64,000 nt of DNA, taken from Bacteroides sp. CAG:770. Its GTDB lineage: Bacteria; Bacteroidota; Bacteroidia; Bacteroidales; UBA932. Of this stretch, positions 58,217 to 64,000 are shown in pieces (positions within the stretch are counted from its first letter, which is position 1; the number at the start of each line of letters is the position of its first letter). Below the pieces are notes generated by a model. That model saw nothing but the letters and a program-made list of their open reading frames with translations, was not told where the DNA came from and searched no databases. The position numbers and the translations under genes were made by a program. The stretch is from the NCBI GenBank assembly GCA_000435075.1, contig FR890644.1, positions 13,707 through 77,706 on the forward strand, read 5' to 3'.

Positions 58217-61200
58217 ATGTTAATAAGTAAAGAAGCAACATCACTACTCGAACAGAGTATTTCGTCCAATAAAGATACCTTCTGCAGCGGGCTTTTCATG
58301 TCCGCCAGATGGATGGTCCTGTCCCAGGTGGCAAAGTCCGGGATGCATGTTATTATCCTTCCGGACAAGGAGTCTGCGGAGTACTGCTCCGGTGACCTGT
58401 ACTCTATCATTGACGGTGACAAAGTGTTCTTTCTTCCGGGCTCCGGAAAGAACATTGAGAGGAGCAATTACAAGTCTTCTCTCGGGGTTCAGAGGACGTC
58501 GGCCATCGGGAGCATTTTGGCAGAAAAGAACATTTCCGGGCAACTTTTCATTGTGACGTATCCGGAGGCCTTGGATGAACCGATTCCCGCGAAAAGCAGG
58601 ATTTCCGAAGCGCTGGTAACATTGAAAAAAGGAGAAGAAACCAATCGTGACGAACTGTTTTCAAAGCTTGTCTCGAACAATTTTTCGAAGGTTGATTTCG
58701 TCGCTGCGCCCAGTCAGTTTGCCGTGCGCGGATCGCTCGTGGATGTGTTCTCGTTTACCAGTAATGACCCGTTCAGAATTTCATTTTTCGGGAACGAAAT
58801 CGAGAAGATAAATCTGTTCGACTGCAATACCCAGCTCTCGAAGGAAGAGAGGGAATCTGCCGACATTTTTCCCGATATGATTGCCGAGGAAAATGTGGAT
58901 GGCGGGAGTATGAAAATCACTGAAATTTTCCCTGAAAATACTGTCGTCTGGATGGATTCTCCAGACTCGTACAAGAGCTGTGATTTCTATCGTGAAACCG
59001 AAAGGTTCAAGCGGGTTTTTCTGGATGTCCCACTTGACTTGAAGAAGGAAAAAACTGTCCAGTTCAATATCGTCCCGCAGCCGGTCTTCAACAAGAATTT
59101 CGAGCTGCTTTCCGCAGATATCCGCGAGCGTCTTGAACGGGGGTATTCGGTAAATGTTTTCTGTGACAAGGAGGCTCAGGCGGACAGGCTCAGGTCCATT
59201 CTTTACAAGAACGAAAGGGTAATGCCTGAGTTCGTGACGGGAAAGAGCATCCACCGGGGGTTCATTGACAATGATGACAGGATCTGCTGTTATACTGACC
59301 ATGAGATTTTCGACCGTTTCCACAGGGTAAGCATAAGGCGGACTGTAGAGAAAAATGAGCAGCTGACATTGAACGACCTCAGTTCTTTCAATATCGGAGA
59401 CTACGTTGTGCACATTGACAATGGCGTCGGTATCTATGGCGGTCTTGTACGTATGCGTGATGACAAGGGAAGGGTTCAAGAGGTGGTTAAGCTTACCTAT
59501 AAGGACGGGGATGTCGTTTTCGTGTCGGTACATGCTCTCTATAAGATTTCCCGTTACAAGTCCAAGGATTCCATACCTCCGAAAATTAACAAGTTGGGGT
59601 CAAAGACATGGCAGACATTGAAGAATAATGCCAAGGCCAAGGTCAAGGATATCGCGAAGGAACTTATAAGTCTGTATGCTAAGAGGAAGGCTGCTCCCGG
59701 CTTTGCGTTTTCTGCCGATACTTATCTTCAGGAGGAACTGGAGTCCAGCTTTATGTATGAAGATACCCCTGATCAGGAGACAGCTACCCAGGCCATAAAG
59801 AGGGATATGGAGGACAGCAGTCCGATGGACAGGCTGGTATGCGGTGATGTGGGGTTCGGCAAGACGGAACTTGCGGTCAGGGCTGCATTCAAGGCCGTAT
59901 CTGACAGCAAGCAGGTTGTGGTGCTCGTGCCGACTACCATTCTTGCTTTCCAGCACTACAATACATTCAAGTCCAGGCTCAAGGATTTTCCTTGCAATGT
60001 GGATTACGTGAGCCGTCTGAGGACTGCGAAGGAGGTTTCTGATATTAAGGATAAACTCCGGAAGGGATTGATAGATATATTGATAGGAACCCATAAGATA
60101 TTGGGCGGTTCTTTCGAATTCAAGGATTTGGGCCTTCTTATCATTGATGAGGAGCAGAAATTCGGCGTCAGCGCGAAGGAGAAGTTGCGCCAGCTGAAAC
60201 TTTCTGTCGATACATTGACATTGACCGCGACCCCTATTCCGAGGACGTTGCAGTTTTCGCTGCTCGGGGCGAGGGATCTTTCCATCATCAGTACTCCCCC
60301 GCCGAACAGGATTCCTGTGCAGACGGAGATTATTCTTTTCAATGAAGAAGAAATAAGGAATATCATAAATTATGAATTGGATCGCGGAGGGCAGATTTTC
60401 TTCCTTCACAACAAGGTGCATGAACTGCCTGCCGTGTATGATATCCTTCACAGGATAGTCCCGGATATGAAGATTTGTGTGGCGCACGGACAGATGGCGG
60501 CGAAGGAATTGGAGGAGAAGATGCTCGATTTCATACAGGGTGACTACGATCTGCTGCTGAGCACCACTATCATTGAAAGCGGCCTTGACATTTCCAATGC
60601 CAATACAATCATCATAAATCAGGCTCAGAATTTCGGTCTGAGTGAGCTGCATCAGCTGAGGGGAAGGGTCGGAAGGTCGAACAAGAAGGCTTTCTGCTAT
60701 CTTATCGTGCCGCCTCTGACGACTCTTTCTGAGGATTCGAGGCGGCGTCTGAAGGCTATCGAGGAATTCTCTGATCTCGGGAGCGGGTTCAATATTGCTA
60801 TGCAGGATCTGGATATCCGTGGTGCCGGAAATCTTCTGGGTGCAGAGCAGAGCGGCTATATTGCAGATATGGGGTATGAGACGTATCAGAAGATTCTGGC
60901 TGAGGCTATGGATGAACTTGGTGTGGAGACTGGAATCTCGACGAAGAATGTGAAAGACTCTTTTATAGAGGACTGCACTATCGATACTGACCAGGTGGCT
61001 ATGATTCCTGACTCGTACATAGATGTTCCTGCTGAGAAGATCCGCATATACAAGGAACTTGATTCGGTAGAAAAGGATAGTGAACTTGACAAGATGGCGG
61101 CCAAACTTACTGACAGGTTCGGACCGGTTCCTGAGGAGGTTTCCCACCTGTTCGATATCGTGAGAATCAGACATCGCGGAAAGAAACTCGGCTTTGAAAA

Positions 61201-61414
61201 GATTATAATAAAGAATGGAATATTGATAGCTTTCTTTATTTCCAATCCGATGTCATCTTATTATAAGTCAAAGGTTTTTACAGGCATCCTGGAAAAAATG
61301 CAGCATCTTGCAGGTGTATGTGAACTGAACAACAAGAATGGCAAACTGCGCATAATTTCCCGCAAAGTGGATTCATTGGCAAAAGCTTATGATGTTTTAG
61401 GAAAGTTGTTATAA
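58217..61414 (+). CDS. mfd: Transcription-repair coupling factor
   Basis: A 1065-residue Mfd. The N-terminal UvrB-like part includes LVDVFSFTSNDPFRISFFG; the RNA-polymerase-interacting domain is at about residues 390-460 (SSFNIGDYVVHIDNGVGIYGG). The helicase motor has Walker A CGDVGFGKTELAVRAAFKA, the DEEQ box LLIIDEEQKFGV, TATPIPRTLQFSLLGARDLS, and motif VI with LRGRVGRSNKKAFCYL. The C-terminal TRCF domain shows DLDIRGAGNLLGAEQSG. It removes stalled RNA polymerase at lesions and recruits UvrA. Somewhat shorter than E. coli Mfd (1148). Five CATTGAC copies. Confidence 0.97.
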   Translation: MLISKEATSLLEQSISSNKDTFCSGLFMSARWMVLSQVAKSGMHVIILPDKESAEYCSGDLYSIIDGDKVFFLPGSGKNIERSNYKSSLGVQRTSAIGSILAEKNISGQLFIVTYPEALDEPIPAKSRISEALVTLKKGEETNRDELFSKLVSNNFSKVDFVAAPSQFAVRGSLVDVFSFTSNDPFRISFFGNEIEKINLFDCNTQLSKEERESADIFPDMIAEENVDGGSMKITEIFPENTVVWMDSPDSYKSCDFYRETERFKRVFLDVPLDLKKEKTVQFNIVPQPVFNKNFELLSADIRERLERGYSVNVFCDKEAQADRLRSILYKNERVMPEFVTGKSIHRGFIDNDDRICCYTDHEIFDRFHRVSIRRTVEKNEQLTLNDLSSFNIGDYVVHIDNGVGIYGGLVRMRDDKGRVQEVVKLTYKDGDVVFVSVHALYKISRYKSKDSIPPKINKLGSKTWQTLKNNAKAKVKDIAKELISLYAKRKAAPGFAFSADTYLQEELESSFMYEDTPDQETATQAIKRDMEDSSPMDRLVCGDVGFGKTELAVRAAFKAVSDSKQVVVLVPTTILAFQHYNTFKSRLKDFPCNVDYVSRLRTAKEVSDIKDKLRKGLIDILIGTHKILGGSFEFKDLGLLIIDEEQKFGVSAKEKLRQLKLSVDTLTLTATPIPRTLQFSLLGARDLSIISTPPPNRIPVQTEIILFNEEEIRNIINYELDRGGQIFFLHNKVHELPAVYDILHRIVPDMKICVAHGQMAAKELEEKMLDFIQGDYDLLLSTTIIESGLDISNANTIIINQAQNFGLSELHQLRGRVGRSNKKAFCYLIVPPLTTLSEDSRRRLKAIEEFSDLGSGFNIAMQDLDIRGAGNLLGAEQSGYIADMGYETYQKILAEAMDELGVETGISTKNVKDSFIEDCTIDTDQVAMIPDSYIDVPAEKIRIYKELDSVEKDSELDKMAAKLTDRFGPVPEEVSHLFDIVRIRHRGKKLGFEKIIIKNGILIAFFISNPMSSYYKSKVFTGILEKMQHLAGVCELNNKNGKLRIISRKVDSLAKAYDVLGKLL

Positions 61415-61447
61415 CTTTGCGGAGATTTACGTTTAAAAGACAATATT

Positions 61448-62164
61448 TTGCAAAATCTTATCATAGATATAGGGAATACCGCAGTCAAAGCTGCGTGGGC
61501 GGACGGGCCAATGTTAGGACGGACTTTCAGATATCAGGGAGAGAAGGTCAAGGATTTCATCCTTTCTCTCATCCGGAAGGAAAGGCCGCATACTATGGTG
61601 GTTTCATCGGTGTACGAGATAAGCGGTGCGGATGAGGCTGCCTACAGGGAAAGATGTACCAGACTTCTCATCCTGGACAAGGCTCATTCCGAGGTGCTTT
61701 CACGTTATTCTCTCCCGGAGGAAATGACGTTCGACAGAGCAGCGTCGATTATCGCGGTGAGGCATGAATTTGCCGGAAAAGGAGTCACTGTCATTGACTT
61801 CGGAACGACCCTCACCATCGATATTGTCAATGCTGAAGGACGGTATTTGGGAGGCAATATTTCGCTCGGATGCAGAACCCGGTTCAAGGCTGTAAACCGC
61901 TACTCCAGAGCACTTCCGCTCATTGACTTGCCTGAAAAAATATGCGAACTCGGACTTTCCGTCAACGAATCTATAGCATCAGGAATCATTAAGGGCATAA
62001 TGTTTGAAATAGAGGGGTACGTTTCGGGTTATCCTGAAAATATTGTCGTTTTCACCGGAGGTGATGCGATTTATTTTGCAAAAAGGATGAAAAACTCGAT
62101 ATTTGTAATTTGTAATCTTGTGCTAACAGGTTTAGCATTAATTGCTGACGGGTATGTCGATTAA
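61448..62164 (+). CDS. coaX: Type III pantothenate kinase
   Basis: A 238-residue CoaX, the first step of CoA synthesis. LIIDIGNTAVKAAW holds the phosphate-binding DIGNT (residues 7-11); VIDFGTTLTIDIV (from about 116) and GGNISLGCRTRFKAV are the other conserved blocks. The start codon is TTG (61448-61450): no ATG precedes the DIGNT motif in this frame close enough. It begins 33 bp after mfd and overlaps the next gene by 11 bp. Confidence 0.93.
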   Translation: MQNLIIDIGNTAVKAAWADGPMLGRTFRYQGEKVKDFILSLIRKERPHTMVVSSVYEISGADEAAYRERCTRLLILDKAHSEVLSRYSLPEEMTFDRAASIIAVRHEFAGKGVTVIDFGTTLTIDIVNAEGRYLGGNISLGCRTRFKAVNRYSRALPLIDLPEKICELGLSVNESIASGIIKGIMFEIEGYVSGYPENIVVFTGGDAIYFAKRMKNSIFVICNLVLTGLALIADGYVD

Positions 62165-63473
62165 GTTATTTAGAAAAATTATTTTTGGGGCTGCGCTGGT
62201 CTTGAGTTGTAACGTTGTGAGTGCTCAGGACGGGGCATACAGTTCCTATTCTCCATATTCAGTTTTCGGTGTCGGAGATATTGCCCGTCAGGGAACAGCT
62301 TATAACAAGAGCATGGGCGGCGTAGGTATCGCTTCCCGCAACAACAGATTCATCAATTACCTGAATCCGGCCGCTGTTGCCGCAAGGGATACGCTTTCAT
62401 TTATGCTCGATTTCGGCGTTTCTGGAGAGGGCAAGATTTACAAGCAGGGTGATGTGAAGTCCGCAAGCAATATTTTCAATATTTACGATTTCGTATTCAC
62501 CGTGCCGGTTTATAAGAAATCAGCTTTCATTGCAGGTATAACTCCCTACAGTTCTTTGGGATATGACTTTTCCCATGACATTACGGATCCTGCTCTTGTG
62601 GCATCTGCCGGTAATATAAACTATCGCTCCAATGGAGAGGGAAGCCTCTATCAGCTGTTTCTCGGCGGTGGCGCCACTTTCTGGAACAAGTTGTCAGTAG
62701 GTGCCCAGTTCCTGTATTATTTCGGAAATATGGACAAATCCACATCGATGGATTTCACTTCTGCATCATATCGTGACATCTACAGCGGATATAACCTGAA
62801 TCTCCACGCCGTGGGCGGAAAATTCGGTGTCCAGTATGATCAGGCATTGGCACCGGGACTTTATATGACAGTGGGTGCGACATATAAGACTTCTTCACGT
62901 CTGAAAGGTCGTGTTTCTGACTATAAATATGCCACGATTTCCAGCCAGAGCGATACTCTTCACTACAATGTGGATACCCTTTCACACGGCAGCAACGTGA
63001 AACTTGCCAGCGAATACGGCGTCGGAATAGCATTGAGGAAAGGCGACAAATGGAGAATCGAATTCGACTACACCCGTTCCGACTGGAGAAATTCAAATTT
63101 CGACAAGACTACAGGTTTTGCCAATGTAGGAGCTTCCACCTTCTCCACGACTTACTCACAGTCGTTCAAGGCCGGATTTGAAATCGTCCCTAACAGGAAT
63201 GATATCAGATACTACATGAGAAGATGTTCCTATAGGGCCGGAATGTATTATGACAGAGATTATTACAAATTGGACGGCAATACCGTGAATTCATATGGCG
63301 TTACGCTCGGTATAACATTGCCGGTATTCAGATGGTATAATGGTATATCTATTGGAGTGGATCTCGGACAACGCGGAACCAACACTGGAAACATGATTCG
63401 TGAACGCTATGCGATGTTTGTTGTAGGATTCAATATCCATGACATCTGGTTCCAGAAACCTAAGTACGACTAG
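62154..63473 (+). CDS. OmpP1/FadL-like outer-membrane protein
   Basis: About 439 residues from MSIKLFRKIIFGAALVLSCN, a signal peptide ending SAQ. I prefer this ATG, embedded in the coaX stop (ATGTCGATTAA), over one at 62142. The start of the mature protein, SSYSPYSVFGVGDIARQGTAYNKSMGGVGIA, is typical of Bacteroidota OmpP1-like/PorV-type barrels. Long amphipathic strands follow and the end is FVVGFNIHDIW plus a short tail. In other Bacteroidales this gene lies between coaX and a TPR gene before lptC-like genes, as here; a role in envelope biogenesis or hydrophobic transport is inferred. Confidence 0.85.
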   Translation: MSIKLFRKIIFGAALVLSCNVVSAQDGAYSSYSPYSVFGVGDIARQGTAYNKSMGGVGIASRNNRFINYLNPAAVAARDTLSFMLDFGVSGEGKIYKQGDVKSASNIFNIYDFVFTVPVYKKSAFIAGITPYSSLGYDFSHDITDPALVASAGNINYRSNGEGSLYQLFLGGGATFWNKLSVGAQFLYYFGNMDKSTSMDFTSASYRDIYSGYNLNLHAVGGKFGVQYDQALAPGLYMTVGATYKTSSRLKGRVSDYKYATISSQSDTLHYNVDTLSHGSNVKLASEYGVGIALRKGDKWRIEFDYTRSDWRNSNFDKTTGFANVGASTFSTTYSQSFKAGFEIVPNRNDIRYYMRRCSYRAGMYYDRDYYKLDGNTVNSYGVTLGITLPVFRWYNGISIGVDLGQRGTNTGNMIRERYAMFVVGFNIHDIWFQKPKYD

Positions 63474-63498
63474 ATAATTAAAAAAAACATTTACTGAT

Positions 63499-64000
63499 AT
63501 GAAAAAAATTGGATTTATCGTTGCTTCAACGGTCTTGATGATTTTCGGCGGAAACATTATGTCCGCTCAGGGCAAGTATGGCGCTGACAGTGCTGAGTGT
63601 ATCAAATACTTGTCTTATTACAAAGAGTACTACAAGAGCAAGAACTTTGATGCTGCCCTCCCTAACTGGAGAAAGGCATACTCACTCTGCCCTCCTACTG
63701 CAAACCAGACCATGCTTATCGACGGTACCTCTCTCATGAGAAAGGTTATCGCAAAGAATGCTGCAAATGCCCAGTACAGAGCTGCTCTGGTGGATACTCT
63801 GCTCACAATCCACAGAACACGTGCACAGTATTATCCTAAATATAAGGTAGTTGCCTTGAACAACCTTGGACTTGACATGGCCAACTTCTACAAGAATGAT
63901 GCGGAGAAACTTTTCAACGGATTGAATGAGGTTATCGCCGAGAACAAGGAGCAGACAAAGGCTTCAGTCCTCCTCATCGACCTCAATGCCGCAATCCAGT
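63499..64000 (+). CDS. Secreted TPR-like protein (partial, 3' end outside window)
   Basis: ATG at 63499 begins MKKIGFIVASTVLMIFGGN, a signal peptide with cleavage at SAQ. The visible 167 residues are helical: ECIKYLSYYKEYYKSKNFDAALPNWRKAYSLC resembles a TPR unit, then HRTRAQYYPKYKVVALNNLGLD and further helices. It follows the OmpP1-like gene by 25 bp. The window ends inside it, so total length is unknown. Confidence 0.82.
   Translation, partial: MKKIGFIVASTVLMIFGGNIMSAQGKYGADSAECIKYLSYYKEYYKSKNFDAALPNWRKAYSLCPPTANQTMLIDGTSLMRKVIAKNAANAQYRAALVDTLLTIHRTRAQYYPKYKVVALNNLGLDMANFYKNDAEKLFNGLNEVIAENKEQTKASVLLIDLNAAIQ

Larger units (their letters stand above)
38..61927. repeat. Dispersed heptamer CATTGAC/GTCAATG, about 102 copies
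   Basis: By hand I find 56 copies of CATTGAC and 46 of GTCAATG on the plus strand. A random sequence of this length with even base use would hold about 8 in both orientations together. The next base is usually A or C. Five overlapping tandem pairs (CATTGACATTGAC) and five near-palindromes (CATTGACAATG or its complement) occur. Copies are in coding and non-coding DNA at about the same density (about 1.6 per kb). Coordinates are given in the findings. Confidence 0.9.

Noticed and set aside
59600..61174. A 524-codon minus-strand open frame inside mfd
   Set aside because: It is opposite conserved helicase motifs and has no homology I recognise; long antisense frames are expected here.
38..61927. 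Reading the CATTGAC copies as sigma-70 -35 (TTGACA) promoter elements
   Set aside because: Bacteroidota use TTTG/TAnnTTTG promoters; most copies are inside genes, no -10 follows, and CATTGACC is about as good a form as CATTGACA.
38..61927. Reading the heptamer as a polar KOPS-like or Chi-like motif oriented from the origin
   Set aside because: Orientation left of 58 kb is near even (49 against 45). The excess of one orientation on the right comes from plus-strand genes coding Ile-Asp. The window is too small for a firm test.
1..64000. CRISPR arrays, rRNA genes, insertion sequences and prophage genes
   Set aside because: I saw no regularly spaced repeats, no rRNA-like sequence, no transposase or integrase and no phage structural genes.

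Overview
The window is a chromosomal segment of a Bacteroidales bacterium (Bacteroidota). The evidence is a SusC/SusD pair behind an ECF sigma / FecR anti-sigma pair, BACON, FISUMP and fimbrillin-type lipoproteins, S46 and S9 dipeptidyl peptidases, Bacteroidales-type promoters (TTTG, about 20 nt, TAnnTTTG) and few Shine-Dalgarno sequences. Base composition is close to balanced. I cannot name the genus; an uncultured gut or oral Bacteroidales lineage fits.

Layout. Positions 1-1733 hold a split transketolase (C-terminal half cut by the window edge). Positions 1918-5452 hold tRNA-Met and the str cluster rpsL-rpsG-fusA-rpsJ. Positions 5690-24196 are accessory: repeat-rich lipoproteins, then, reading leftward from 24196, an S9 peptidase, a DUF3298-type lipoprotein, ECF sigma, FecR, SusC, SusD, a BACON/phosphodiester-glycosidase lipoprotein, a BACON/GLUG-like lipoprotein, an endonuclease/exonuclease/phosphatase (EEP) family enzyme and a small lipoprotein closed by a terminator. 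No classical glycoside hydrolase is present; the phosphodiester glycosidase and EEP enzyme suggest a phosphate-containing substrate. Positions 24197-25068 are non-coding and full of inverted and direct repeats, followed by tRNA-Ser and an S46 peptidase. Positions 27522-36843 are a second leftward operon: TonB-dependent receptor, DUF4876, DUF6850, fimbrillin/FISUMP lipoprotein and a polyferredoxin membrane protein, probably for metal uptake.

Positions 36992-64000 are mostly housekeeping: dnaE, a serine hydrolase, a second EEP enzyme, a ThiL-like protein lacking its acidic motifs, glyS, sufS-sufE-DUF59-folK, ruvA, mnmG, ybeY, tonB, hflX, sdhB/sdhA without a neighbouring cytochrome b gene, ruvB, mfd, coaX, an OmpP1-like protein and a truncated secreted protein.

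Three signals go beyond the genes. (1) The heptamer CATTGAC/GTCAATG occurs about 102 times by hand count, against roughly 8 expected, at the same density in coding and non-coding DNA and in all five possible coding frames. It looks like a genome-wide DNA-level motif of unknown function. (2) An exact parS palindrome lies inside mnmG, with a one-mismatch copy about 490 bp away inside the mnmG/ruvA terminator. (3) The AT-rich 283-bp ruvB/mfd divergent spacer carries a cluster of DnaA-box-like sequences at a switch in gene orientation. Together (2) and (3) suggest that the window spans or lies close to the replication origin.
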